A stretch of DNA of 64,000 bases from CAYNND01 sp964398775 (GTDB lineage Bacteria > Patescibacteriota > Minisyncoccia > Phycocordibacterales > UBA2100), in assembly GCA_964398775.1 (NCBI GenBank), contig CAYNND010000006.1, forward strand, positions 5,869 to 69,868, given 5' to 3'. How positions within the stretch are numbered: position 1 is the first letter of the stretch; the number at the start of each line of letters is the position of its first letter. Under the pieces are notes generated by a model. That model was not told the DNA's origin and ran no database searches. It worked only from the letters and a program-made list of their open reading frames with translations. Below are positions 43,357 through 52,482 of this stretch, one piece after another. The translations under genes were made by a program, and so were the position numbers.

Positions 43357-43905
43357 ATGTGTGTGGCATATCATACGTACACAACACGTTCCTACATACT
43401 GAGTGCTGGGCAATATAGCGAACACGACGCACTCTATACGTGCATCACTGATGAGTTTGGTGTGCTCCGTGCGCGCGCTACAGGCGTACGTAAAGAGGAT
43501 TCTAAATTGCGCTACTCGCTCCAAGTGGGCGCTTGTGTATCACTTTCGCTTGTACAAGGAAGGGCTGGGTGGCGCATCACCGGTGCGGTACTCATACACG
43601 AGCCATCAAGAGCAACCATTACGCTGTTTGCTCGCCTTGGGAAATTAGCTGAGCGGCTCGTCCATGGACAGGAACGTAATGATGCACTCTTTGAAATATT
43701 TACTGCATGTAGGCAGGCGCAGGATGTGCGAAGTAGTGAACTCCTATTAGTCATACAGATGCTGGTTTCACTCGGCTATATACCGCCGTACATTATTGAA
43801 GGTATATTAGAAAAGCCTGAAACGGAGCGTATCGCGTACATTGAGTCGCACCGCCCCATCTTATTGAAGACAGTAAACAATGCGCTCAACGCGAGCCATC
43901 TGTGA
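43357..43905 (+). CDS. recO: DNA repair protein RecO
   Basis: 182 residues from ATG 43357, or GTG 43363 if leaderless. N-terminal OB-fold typical of RecO (TTRSYILSAGQYSEHDALYT, GVRKEDSKLRYSLQVG), then a short helical part. E. coli RecO is ~240 residues, so the C-terminal domain is reduced. RecO loads RecA on SSB-coated DNA; recA and ssb are also in this window. Confidence 0.85.
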   Translation: MCVAYHTYTTRSYILSAGQYSEHDALYTCITDEFGVLRARATGVRKEDSKLRYSLQVGACVSLSLVQGRAGWRITGAVLIHEPSRATITLFARLGKLAERLVHGQERNDALFEIFTACRQAQDVRSSELLLVIQMLVSLGYIPPYIIEGILEKPETERIAYIESHRPILLKTVNNALNASHL

Positions 43906-43948
43906 ACACAGGAGATAGGGGAGCGCGTTTCGTTGCTATACTACGAGT

Positions 43949-45907
43949 ATGCAGGATGACCTTCGGGGTGACCTCAACAATCAGTATGCAAATGCTGAAT
44001 CGAAAACCAAAGCAGAGCACTTGAAAGAGCGGCTCTACTCGCGTGAGACTGAAGGTTTTTTGCCATGGCGTGCGCGAAAGAAGCTGGGGCTCGATAGACC
44101 GAAGATAGACACTGACTGGGCACAACCGAAAGAACTCCCAATCGATTTCACCCCGAAGAAAACTTCCTCAGCAGGTATCGCAATGTTTTTTGCAGCATCA
44201 CTCATCTTTCTTATCGTTGCTGGCGCCTTTGCGCTCAATTATGTACGAACAAGTTCAGCGACCGTCTCTGCGTCTGAAATTGATTTGCAGGTGACAGGCC
44301 CACAGACGATTCTTGCGGGAGAAGTAATAGAGTTGCAGATTGTTGCAGCAAATCGCTCAGAAGGAACGCTTGACCTGACCGACTTAGTGATCGAATACCC
44401 AAAAGGTGCGCGCTCTGCTTCTGATTTCACTCAGGACCTTGTTGCGGATCGTCTCCCGATAGGTCGTCTCTCACCGCGCAGTATCCGTCGCGGTACCATC
44501 CGTGCTGTGCTCCTTGGGAAAGATGGAGACAGGCAGCACATCAAGCTGGCGCTTGAGTATCGCGTGAAAGGCGGTGATGTGATTTATACGAAAGAGACAG
44601 AATATACAGTACTACTGACAGCGGGTGCACTCACCATTGCGGTTGATGCAAACAAAGAGGCGACAACGGGTCAAGAGACCGACCTGGAAGCGACAGTTAC
44701 TTCGCACGCAGTGACGACGCTCCATGACGTCCTTTTGAAAGTGCAGTATCCATTTGGCTTTACCCAAACAGAAAGTGCACCGGAGGCAACGGCAGAAGGC
44801 ATCTGGGAGCTCGGTGACTTTTTCCCTGGAGAGCAGCGTAAGGTACATATCCGTGGACGCATCGTCGGAGAAGATAACGATAAGCGCATCTTTAAGTTCA
44901 GCGCTGGAACGCGTATTAACAAAGAAAAAGTTGAACTTGAAACACCACTTATCGCATACAACCACTCACTTGCGGTGAAAGACCCATTCCTTGCAACTGA
45001 GCTGCTCATCAATGGAGAGCGACCAGAATTATTTACCTTTCAGCCAGGAGTGCAGGCGCGTGGCGAGTTAAAGTTTAAAAATGCGCTCACTGTACCGATT
45101 ACCGGCGCGACTATCGCGGTCACACTGGGCGGTACTGCGCTCAACAAAGCGGGAGTGAAAGTGGAGCATGGATTTTATCGCTCTACCGACAGTATCATTT
45201 TGTGGGACCAGCAAAGCAGTGAGCAGTTGAAGAGCATGACGCCGGGGAAATCAGGAACATTGAACTTCACCATCCAGACACTTCCAGAGGAAGAGTTGCA
45301 GCACGTCGACAACCCATCGGTCACTTTTGATTTGCATGCGGCTGGACGACGCTTGACCGAAAAAGGAGTGCCGGAAAACATGCAGGCAACATCAAGCCAT
45401 GTTGCAAAGGTGGGAACAAAAGTCACTCTGACTGCTGAAGGTAAGTACTTCACGTCACCATTTCCAAAGCGAGGACCACTACCGCCACGTGTTGAAGTCG
45501 AGACTATTTATGGCATTACGTTTGAGTTGAAAAATACAAGTAACCGTGTCGAAAACGCAGAGGTAACAGCTATCTTGCCACCAAATATACGTTGGACGGG
45601 AGTGCGCACTCCTGCTGCAGAAAATATTGTCTTTGATGACCGTCTCAACACTATTACATGGCATGTTGATTCCCTTATTTCCGGTGCAGGAGTTGCGGGT
45701 GAACCGTCACGCAGTGTTTCTTTTGCTATCGGACTGGTGCCAAGTGCGAGTCAGTTGAATGAAGAACCAGATCTTGTCCGCAGCATTCGCTTCAAGGGAG
45801 TCGATACATTTACTGGTGACCCTATCGACCAATCTATCACCAACGTCAACACACGCCTCACCGAAGATGGCTTCAATGAAAAATATGCTGATGTGGTACA
45901 ACAGTAG
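43949..45907 (+). CDS. Anchored extracellular beta-domain protein
   Basis: 652 residues. Hydrophilic cytoplasmic part (~1-72), one membrane helix (~76-98), then ~550 residues of repeated Ig-like/DUF11-type beta domains (e.g. IVAANRSEGTLDLTDLVIEY, YGITFELKNTSNRVENAEVT). No catalytic motif seen. TATACT with a TG extension ends 6 bases before the ATG, so leaderless. Followed by sppA. Likely a surface scaffold. Confidence 0.8.
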   Translation: MQDDLRGDLNNQYANAESKTKAEHLKERLYSRETEGFLPWRARKKLGLDRPKIDTDWAQPKELPIDFTPKKTSSAGIAMFFAASLIFLIVAGAFALNYVRTSSATVSASEIDLQVTGPQTILAGEVIELQIVAANRSEGTLDLTDLVIEYPKGARSASDFTQDLVADRLPIGRLSPRSIRRGTIRAVLLGKDGDRQHIKLALEYRVKGGDVIYTKETEYTVLLTAGALTIAVDANKEATTGQETDLEATVTSHAVTTLHDVLLKVQYPFGFTQTESAPEATAEGIWELGDFFPGEQRKVHIRGRIVGEDNDKRIFKFSAGTRINKEKVELETPLIAYNHSLAVKDPFLATELLINGERPELFTFQPGVQARGELKFKNALTVPITGATIAVTLGGTALNKAGVKVEHGFYRSTDSIILWDQQSSEQLKSMTPGKSGTLNFTIQTLPEEELQHVDNPSVTFDLHAAGRRLTEKGVPENMQATSSHVAKVGTKVTLTAEGKYFTSPFPKRGPLPPRVEVETIYGITFELKNTSNRVENAEVTAILPPNIRWTGVRTPAAENIVFDDRLNTITWHVDSLISGAGVAGEPSRSVSFAIGLVPSASQLNEEPDLVRSIRFKGVDTFTGDPIDQSITNVNTRLTEDGFNEKYADVVQQ

Positions 45908-45958
45908 TCTCTACAGGAGGAACTAGATTCATAGATAAAACTATGCGACCATGGACAG

Positions 45959-46801
45959 ATGCATCCAGCTCCAGCTCCATCTTCATTTAAAAAAAAGATT
46001 ATTATTGTTGCGCTCGTACTACTCTCCTTTGGGATAGCACTTCTCGGGGCGACGGGGGAGACGGGCACATCTGCACTCGGTAAGTCGTGCAACGTTTCTG
46101 TTGTGCGCATCACAGGCTCGATGGCAGTCTCACGGAAAGATGCGACGATTACTGTTCCTGCTGAAGGCGAGAGTTCACAATACACACCAGTTACATATGC
46201 GGATACTGTCGTCGAGCTGATTGAGGCTGCGGAAGCAGATGATGACATGAAAGCGATACTCTATATTGTAAACTCAGATGGTGGTACGACGGTATCAGGT
46301 GAGTACATAGCAAACGCTATTACCAGAAGCACAAAGCCAAACGTCGCGGTGATTCTCGAGCGTTCACTCTCAGCAAGTATGATGGCGATAGCACCAATAC
46401 AAAAGATTTTCGCATCACCGTATTCAAGTGTTGGTTCAATAGGTATCACCATGTCCTATTTCACTGAAGTTGAGAAAAATAAAAAAGAAGGCTATTCATT
46501 TGTGAGCCTGACATCAGTGCCAAGAAAAGATGTCGGTAACCCTGCACTCCCAGCCTCAGAAGATGATTTGAAATACATTCGCTCTATCTTAGAAGAAGAC
46601 CAGAAGACTCTTGTCACGCAGGTCGCAGCGGCACGTAAAAAGCCGGTGGAACAGATTCAGGCTGTAGCAGATGGTGGCTACATCAGTGTCAAAAAGGCGC
46701 TTGAAGTTGGGCTGGTGGATGCACTCGGTGACATGACCGATGCAAAGAAGTATCTCACTGAAAAAATAGGGGAGGAGGTAGTACTGTGCGAAGAGCAATA
46801 G
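45959..46801 (+). CDS. sppA: Signal peptide peptidase SppA-like, family S49
   Basis: 280 residues. Membrane helix (~12-30), then S49 core: AILYIVNSDGGTTVSGEYI, nucleophile region SLSASMMAIAP and SSVGSIGITM. The common AASGGY nucleophile block reads SASMMA, an unusual form but with the Ser kept. Acts on membrane-embedded signal peptides. Start: first in-frame ATG; the AGGAGG at 45915-45920 is 39 bases upstream, so a non-ATG start near 45935 cannot be excluded. Confidence 0.85.
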   Translation: MHPAPAPSSFKKKIIIVALVLLSFGIALLGATGETGTSALGKSCNVSVVRITGSMAVSRKDATITVPAEGESSQYTPVTYADTVVELIEAAEADDDMKAILYIVNSDGGTTVSGEYIANAITRSTKPNVAVILERSLSASMMAIAPIQKIFASPYSSVGSIGITMSYFTEVEKNKKEGYSFVSLTSVPRKDVGNPALPASEDDLKYIRSILEEDQKTLVTQVAAARKKPVEQIQAVADGGYISVKKALEVGLVDALGDMTDAKKYLTEKIGEEVVLCEEQ

Positions 46802-46818
46802 GATATTTTATACAATGC

Positions 46819-46846
46819 TTGCACCTTTTTGTGGCTCTAGTAGAGT
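46819..46846 (+). promoter_or_regulatory. glyQS promoter, predicted leaderless
   Basis: TTGCAC (46819-46824), a 16-base spacer and TAGAGT (46841-46846), 6 bases before the ATG at 46853. Confidence 0.5.
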
Positions 46847-46852
46847 ACGGGG

Positions 46853-48226
46853 ATGACAACGTCAATGGAAAATATCATCTCACTCTGCAAGCGCAGAGGC
46901 TTTATATACCAAGGTTCTGAAATATACGGTGGACTTGCTGGGACCTGGGACTATGGGCCACTTGGCGTAGCGCTGAAGAAAAATATTGAAAATCTCTGGT
47001 GGAAACGGTTTGTCCTTGACCGCGAGAATATCTACGGTGTCGATGCGGCGATCCTTATGAACCAAGATGTCTGGAAGGCGAGTGGTCACGTCGGCGGTTT
47101 CTCTGACCCGCTCACTGAGGATTTGAAGACAAAGAAGCGCTATCGTGCAGATCACCTTCTTGAAGAAAACGGCATCGACCCGCGTGGCATGAACCTCGAG
47201 AAGATGGACGCTGTCATCAAGGAAAAGGGACTCAAGAGTCCCGAAGGAAACCCACTTGGTGATGTGCGTCAGTTCAACATGATGTTCAAGACGCATGCAG
47301 GTGCAACACAAGATGATGCATCCATCACGTACCTCCGACCTGAGACAGCGGGCGGTATGTTTGTAAATTTTAAAAACATCATAGACTCATTCCACCCGAA
47401 ATTACCGTTTGGTATGGCGCAAGTTGGAAAAGCGTTCCGCAATGAAATTGCGCCCCGCGATTTTATATTCCGTGTTCGTGAACTTGAGCAAATGGAGATT
47501 GAGTTTTTCGTAAAGCCTGATGACTGGAAACCACACTTTGAAAGTTTCCAAAAAGAGCAGGTTGAGTTCCTCACCCAAGACCTCGGTCTGAACCCTTCGC
47601 ACATCCATCAGGTGGAAATTGCAGCAGAGGACAGAGCGCACTACTCAAAGTGGTCAGTCGATACTGAGTTCGATTTCCCGATGGGACAGAAGGAGCTCCT
47701 TGGTCTTGCGTACCGTACTGACTTCGACCTCAAGAGTCACACTGTTGCGAGTAAGGTGGACCTTTCATACTATGATGAGGAGACAAAGGAGCGATTTACA
47801 CCACACTGTGTAGAGCCTACATTCGGTCTCGGTCGTCTTATGCTCGCAGTGCTCTCAGATGCGTATTGTGAGGATGAGCAAAATGGCGAGAAGCGTGTGT
47901 ACCTCAAGTTTGATAAAAAAGTTGCACCTGTTAAGGCAGCTGTCTTTCCGCTCCTGAAGAATAAGCCTGAGCTTGTCACAAAAGCACGCGAAGTGTATGG
48001 CGCATTGAAGAGACAGATTCCACAGGTGATGTGGGATGACAATGGAAATATCGGTAAACGCTACCGACGGCAAGATGAGATAGGGACACCCTATTGTATC
48101 ACTGTGGATTTTGATACGCTCGGGGAAAATCCTGAACATGCTGACACTGTCACGGTCCGTGACCGTGATACGGGTAAGCAAGAGCGAGTGCCGATTGCAA
48201 AACTAAAAGACTGGATAATAAACTAA
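46853..48226 (+). CDS. glyQS: Glycyl-tRNA synthetase, single-chain (alpha2) type
   Basis: 457 residues, class II. RRGFIYQGSEIYGGLAGTWD at the N-terminus, motif 2 area GKAFRNEIAPRDFIFRVREL, motif 3 near PTFGLGRLMLAVL, and an anticodon-binding domain (~355-457). This is the homodimeric type of eukaryotes, archaea and some bacteria, not the alpha-beta GlyQ/GlyS tetramer. Confidence 0.96.
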   Translation: MTTSMENIISLCKRRGFIYQGSEIYGGLAGTWDYGPLGVALKKNIENLWWKRFVLDRENIYGVDAAILMNQDVWKASGHVGGFSDPLTEDLKTKKRYRADHLLEENGIDPRGMNLEKMDAVIKEKGLKSPEGNPLGDVRQFNMMFKTHAGATQDDASITYLRPETAGGMFVNFKNIIDSFHPKLPFGMAQVGKAFRNEIAPRDFIFRVRELEQMEIEFFVKPDDWKPHFESFQKEQVEFLTQDLGLNPSHIHQVEIAAEDRAHYSKWSVDTEFDFPMGQKELLGLAYRTDFDLKSHTVASKVDLSYYDEETKERFTPHCVEPTFGLGRLMLAVLSDAYCEDEQNGEKRVYLKFDKKVAPVKAAVFPLLKNKPELVTKAREVYGALKRQIPQVMWDDNGNIGKRYRRQDEIGTPYCITVDFDTLGENPEHADTVTVRDRDTGKQERVPIAKLKDWIIN

Positions 48227-48265
48227 ACAATACTTCCCGAATCTGTCAATGTATGTGCAGAAAAG

Positions 48266-48288
48266 AGCGGATGTAAGCCGCTGTTTTT
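48266..48288 (+). terminator. glyQS terminator
   Basis: AGCGG / CCGCT hairpin with a 7-base loop and GTTTTT. Confidence 0.6.
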
Positions 48289-48388
48289 CAGTGGTACCCC
48301 TGAAGCGGATAGTGAGAGTTGACTCTTGACGCAAGGAGGAGCAGGCTTCCGGGCGAAGTAAGCGCAAACAAAGCCTCGGGAGGGGCCC

Positions 48389-48481
48389 ATGATGGCAGAC
48401 TTCAAGAAACATCCGATTGTCTCAATTGCAGCGGGGGCAGCACTCGCATTCCTCACAGCGATAGTGTTCAATCTGGTGTGA
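48389..48481 (+). CDS. Predicted 30-residue membrane peptide
   Basis: ATG 48389 to TGA 48479-48481. Strong GGGAGGGG Shine-Dalgarno (48378-48385). The product starts MMADFKKHP and continues with a single hydrophobic helix of about 21 residues (IVSIAAGAALAFLTAIVFN), a typical single-span small protein. A GGGCAGC/GCTGCCC hairpin lies just after (48488-48511). The ~100 bases upstream are GC-rich and may fold. Not recognised; in a 430-base gap otherwise without genes. Confidence 0.55.
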   Translation: MMADFKKHPIVSIAAGAALAFLTAIVFNLV

Positions 48482-48656
48482 CTGACGGGCAGCATCCATG
48501 CGGAGGCTGCCCTGAATTTGTATACGGCTGTAAGAAAGTCTGTGCTCCATCGTCTCCACAGTTAGCTCGGGTACGTGAGATGTTCTCATGTACAATGTCG
48601 AGATACGTACCCACATGGCGTACCAATTTAGTATTCATTAGTTTTACATTCATTAT

Positions 48657-49529
48657 ATGAACAAGCACATACTTATTACAGCCGGCATCATGGTACTTGC
48701 AACTGCAGGTATTGCATCAGCTCAGACCGACACTGGCACACCAACTGCGCAGCCACCACAAAGTGCGCCGACAGTTGCTGCTCCAAACATGCCAGTACCT
48801 CCAGTACCACCACCTGCAAATGGTAAGGCAAAGAAGCGCATGGAGGAGTTCCAGCAGAACAGACAGCAGCGTCAGGAAGATCGCGGCGAGCGTCGAGAAG
48901 ATCGTAGAGAAGACCGACAGAAAGTACAGGAAGTTCGAAAAGACCTTCGTGACGACCGCGGTGAGTTCCGAGAGAAAGTTCGGGAAGGACGCGAGGATAT
49001 TCGAGAGGAAGGAAAGGCAGTTCGTGAAGATATGAAGAATAAGATAAAAGCTGCAGAGACACCTGAGGCACGAAAGGCACTCAAAGACGAAATGAAGGAC
49101 AAGCGAGAAGCACTTCAGGATAAACGACAGGAGTTTCGTGGCAAGGTGAAAGAGGAGCGCAAAGAGTTTGTGAAAAAGCATCTTGATATCGCTGGACAAC
49201 GCTTTGGTGGGGTCATCAACCAGTTCAACACTATCATTACGAAGTTGAATGAGTATGTTGCCAAGCGAAAGACCGAGGGAGCAAACACTGCAGATGCAGA
49301 GGCGGCGATAGCGGCAGCACAGACTACAGCAGGTACTGCAAAGACTGCGATAGCAAAGGTCAGTGAACTTTCTACGCAAGTTGGTACCGGCCAGGCTGAT
49401 AAAGAGGGAATCAAGGCCGCAGTACAGGCAGCAAATGATGCTATCAAGGCAGCACATGCAGCACTCAAGACTGCAGGCGAAAAAGTTCGCGCATTGAAGC
49501 CAGCAACGACCACAACGACAACACAGTAA
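48657..49529 (+). CDS. Secreted Arg/Glu-rich coiled-coil protein
   Basis: 290 residues. Signal peptide (~1-22, ending IASA), a Pro-rich linker, then ~120 residues of extremely charged helix with repeated RxDRxE-type units (e.g. RGERREDRREDRQKVQEVRK), a second helical part (~165-215) and an Ala-rich C-terminal helical region. Predicted long extracellular coiled coil. TACATT ends 6 bases before the ATG. Function unknown; a cell-surface spacer or polyelectrolyte binder is possible. Confidence 0.82.
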   Translation: MNKHILITAGIMVLATAGIASAQTDTGTPTAQPPQSAPTVAAPNMPVPPVPPPANGKAKKRMEEFQQNRQQRQEDRGERREDRREDRQKVQEVRKDLRDDRGEFREKVREGREDIREEGKAVREDMKNKIKAAETPEARKALKDEMKDKREALQDKRQEFRGKVKEERKEFVKKHLDIAGQRFGGVINQFNTIITKLNEYVAKRKTEGANTADAEAAIAAAQTTAGTAKTAIAKVSELSTQVGTGQADKEGIKAAVQAANDAIKAAHAALKTAGEKVRALKPATTTTTTQ

Positions 49530-49543
49530 TATTTACACAGCGT

Positions 49544-49569
49544 CGCGCTCCGCCTCTAGGCGGAGCGCG
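49544..49569 (+). terminator. Strong GC hairpin after the coiled-coil gene
   Basis: CGCGCTCCGCC / GGCGGAGCGCG, loop TCTA; only a weak T tract follows. Confidence 0.6.
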
Positions 49570-49589
49570 TACGTATATTTTCATAACCT

Positions 49590-49910
49590 ATGAACAACCG
49601 TATAGTACTTATCGCTGCCGGCACGCTCATCGTCCTCGGCGTTTTTGCGTTTTTGTTTAACACATTCATGTCTTCTCCGCTTGAGCCCGTCGAGACGACG
49701 ACTCCTGATACGACAACAGAAGTGATGCCACAAGAGGCAACATTTGAAGATGGTACTGTCGATACGACAGCACTCATTGGTGGCGAAGCAGAGGGGAAGC
49801 CAATAACGAATGTTGCTGAGGCGGTCCAAGCAATCGACACTATGAACTTTGATGCACTCGATGCACAGCTTGCGGCAGACCTTGCTGATATTGAAGCATC
49901 GTTCGAGTAA
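49590..49910 (+). CDS. Small anchored acidic protein
   Basis: 106 residues: N-terminal membrane helix (~5-26), then a Thr/Pro/Glu-rich acidic stalk (~30-70) and a short helical end (~72-106). No family recognised. Monocistronic, followed by a strong terminator. Confidence 0.72.
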   Translation: MNNRIVLIAAGTLIVLGVFAFLFNTFMSSPLEPVETTTPDTTTEVMPQEATFEDGTVDTTALIGGEAEGKPITNVAEAVQAIDTMNFDALDAQLAADLADIEASFE

Positions 49911-49927
49911 GAACTCGATTCATAAAC

Positions 49928-49955
49928 AAAAAGTGCCCTTTCAGGGCACTTTTTG
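49928..49955 (+). terminator. Intrinsic terminator
   Basis: AAAAAGTGCCCT / AGGGCACTTTTT hairpin, loop TTC. Confidence 0.88.
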
Positions 49956-49985
49956 TACCCACCTTTCTGAGGTATGATGCATAGC

Positions 49986-51038
49986 ATGGATACACCGATG
50001 CAGATATCTATTACCTACGGGACCATTGTAAAAACGATCCTGACACTGTTGGGGTTGTATGCGCTGTACATGCTCTCAGACCTGGTGTTAGTGGTCATAA
50101 CGGCAATCGTTATTGCATCAGCAACTGAGCCAGGTTCACGATGGTTTATGAAGTATGGAATACCGAGGCTCTACTCGGTCATCGCCGTGTACGTGGCATT
50201 CATCGGTGTCTTTGTCTCTATTGGGTATTTCTTTGTGCCGTCAGTGCTCAATGAGTTCTCGCATATGGTCGCATCACTCTCAAGCCCTACAGCTGCAGAA
50301 GCGGTAACCTTCGAGGCGCCATTTTTTGGGACAGTATCACTGAGTGAAATCGCGATACAAATCAGAGAAGTATTTAAAGTCGTGTCCGAAAGTCCATTTG
50401 AAGCATTGAGTGCAATTTTTGGTGGCATCACTTCTTTTATTCTCGTAATTGTATTTTCATTTTATTTTGCTGTGCAAGAGCGGGGGATAGAAGACTTTTT
50501 GCGCATTGTCACGCCGTTGCGCTATGAGACATACATTGTCGGCTTGTGGAATCGCACAAAGGACAAGATCGGTCTCTGGATGCAAGGGCAGTTCATACTC
50601 GGACTAGTTATTGGTGTCCTCACGTTTCTCTGCCTCTCATTACTCCAAGTGCCATACCCAGCACTGCAGTACACACTTGCGCTCGCAGTCATTGCTGGAC
50701 TTTTCGAGATTATCCCACTTTTTGGTCCGACACTTTCTGCGATTCCTGCAATTGCTTTTGGGTTCATAGCGGGAGGTTTTCCGCTTGCGCTCATCATTGT
50801 CGTGCTCTACTTCATTATCCAGCAATTTGAAAACCACCTTATTTACCCACTTGTGGTTACAAAGGTGGTCGGTGTGCCACCAGTCATGGTCATCCTCGCA
50901 CTTGTTATTGGTCTTAAGCTTGCTGGATTCTTTGGGGTATTGCTTGCTGTCCCGATGGCAGCACTCGTGCAGGAGATCATCTCAGACTGGGACAAGGGAA
51001 GACAGCTCGGCAACATACGACCAACCTCTAACGCATAA
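49986..51038 (+). CDS. AI-2E family transporter-like membrane protein
   Basis: 350 residues from ATG 49986; TATGAT (49973-49978) ends 7 bases before it, and the two ATGs at 49974 and 49977 overlap that box. About eight hydrophobic helices with the family's central extracytoplasmic stretch (~80-130) and the late motif FEIIPLFGPTLSAIPA. Members export a variety of small molecules or ions (AI-2, Na+/H+); the substrate is unknown. 3 bases before metG. Confidence 0.88.
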   Translation: MDTPMQISITYGTIVKTILTLLGLYALYMLSDLVLVVITAIVIASATEPGSRWFMKYGIPRLYSVIAVYVAFIGVFVSIGYFFVPSVLNEFSHMVASLSSPTAAEAVTFEAPFFGTVSLSEIAIQIREVFKVVSESPFEALSAIFGGITSFILVIVFSFYFAVQERGIEDFLRIVTPLRYETYIVGLWNRTKDKIGLWMQGQFILGLVIGVLTFLCLSLLQVPYPALQYTLALAVIAGLFEIIPLFGPTLSAIPAIAFGFIAGGFPLALIIVVLYFIIQQFENHLIYPLVVTKVVGVPPVMVILALVIGLKLAGFFGVLLAVPMAALVQEIISDWDKGRQLGNIRPTSNA

Positions 51039-51041
51039 TCA

Positions 51042-52475
51042 ATGAAACATTTCTATATTACAACTACGATTCCATATGTAAACGCAGCACCGCATATTGG
51101 TTTTGCACTTGAAATCACTCAGGCAGATGCAATCGCCCGCTATAAGCGGCTCATGGGATACGATGTTTTTTTCAACTTTGGTTCCGATGAGCATGGGCAA
51201 AAGATTTGGCAAAATGCACAAGACGCTGGTGTTGACCCGCAAGCATATACTGATGAATACGCAGCAAAGTTTCAAGCGCTGAAAGAGAAATTGAACCTTA
51301 CATATGATGCGTTCATTCGCACAACAGACAGTAAGCATAAAGCTGCTGCCCAGGAGATGTGGCGTCGCTGTCTCGCAAAAGGTGACATCTACAAGAAAAA
51401 CTATGAAGTAAAATACTGTATCGGGTGTGAACTCGAAAAGACTGACTCAGAACTTATCGATGGGAAATGCCCACTGCATCCAAACAAGCCACTCGAGTTG
51501 CGCAGTGAAGAAAACTATTTCTTCAAACTCTCTGCATATCAAGACAAGCTTAAGGAGTTGTATACGCGGACAGACTTCGTTGTTCCTGATTTTCGGCTGA
51601 ACGAAATACGTTCGCTCATCGATGGCACCGGGCTGCAAGATTTTTCAATATCACGACTCAAGACAAAAATGCCATGGGGTGTTCCGGTGCCTGATGATGA
51701 GTCGCAGGTCATGTATGTCTGGTTCGATGCGCTGGTCAACTATATTTCTACGCTTGATTGGCCACAGGATGACGCGCGCTTTCGCCACTTCTGGACAGGG
51801 ACCGCTGACAGTATCCAAGTCGCAGGGAAGGATCAAGTACGACAACAGGCATGCATGTGGCAAGCGATGCTTATGTCAGCAGAATTGCCACTCACCGGGC
51901 AGATATTCATACACGGTTTTATCATGGGTGCAGGTGGACAGAAGATGAGCAAGTCATTGGGCAATGTCATCGACCCTATTACGATTGTCGATGAATATGG
52001 CGTAGATGCGTTGCGCTACTTCCTCCTGCGCCACATACACCCCACAGAAGACTCAGAATTCACCATGGAGCTCTTTAAGGAGGCATACACTGCAGGACTC
52101 ACAAACGGCATCGGTAACCTCACAGCGCGTATTATGAAGCTTGCAGAGCAGTATCTGAGTGCTCCGATAGAACATCCAGCGCCTGCAGGCTTTCCAGCTG
52201 AATTTACTACTGCACTCGAGCAATATCAGTTTAACGCTGCGGCTGAGTACGTCTGGGGACGCATTCAGGCACTCGACCAGAAGATTCACACTGAAGAGCC
52301 GTTCAAAGTTGTGAAAGTTGATGCGGCTCGTGGTGCGGAGATGATTGCTGGACTTGCACGTGAGCTCTACGCTATTGCGCGACTTTTGCAGCCATTACTG
52401 CCGCAGACAAGCGATACGATTAAGGCAGCAGTACTCGCAAATAAGAAGCCAGAGAATATGTTCCCACGTAAATAG
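51042..52475 (+). CDS. metG: Methionyl-tRNA synthetase
   Basis: 477 residues. Class I: TTTIPYVNAAPHIGFAL (HIGF 18-21, in place of HIGH), a zinc-type knuckle CIGCELEKTDSELIDGKC followed by CPLH, and KMSKS at 301-305. It lacks the C-terminal tRNA-binding EMAP-like domain found in longer MetRS. Confidence 0.96.
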   Translation: MKHFYITTTIPYVNAAPHIGFALEITQADAIARYKRLMGYDVFFNFGSDEHGQKIWQNAQDAGVDPQAYTDEYAAKFQALKEKLNLTYDAFIRTTDSKHKAAAQEMWRRCLAKGDIYKKNYEVKYCIGCELEKTDSELIDGKCPLHPNKPLELRSEENYFFKLSAYQDKLKELYTRTDFVVPDFRLNEIRSLIDGTGLQDFSISRLKTKMPWGVPVPDDESQVMYVWFDALVNYISTLDWPQDDARFRHFWTGTADSIQVAGKDQVRQQACMWQAMLMSAELPLTGQIFIHGFIMGAGGQKMSKSLGNVIDPITIVDEYGVDALRYFLLRHIHPTEDSEFTMELFKEAYTAGLTNGIGNLTARIMKLAEQYLSAPIEHPAPAGFPAEFTTALEQYQFNAAAEYVWGRIQALDQKIHTEEPFKVVKVDAARGAEMIAGLARELYAIARLLQPLLPQTSDTIKAAVLANKKPENMFPRK

Positions 52476-52482
52476 AACACCT

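Noticed and set aside
48319..48660. 113-codon ORF overlapping the 30-residue membrane peptide
   Set aside because: Different frame, no RBS, Cys/Ser-rich random-looking product; the short ORF with strong RBS is better supported.
48717..49457. Long antisense ORF (246 codons, Leu/Cys-rich) opposite the coiled-coil gene
   Set aside because: An artefact of the Glu/Arg-rich codons on the plus strand, whose complement reads as Leu/Ser/Phe.
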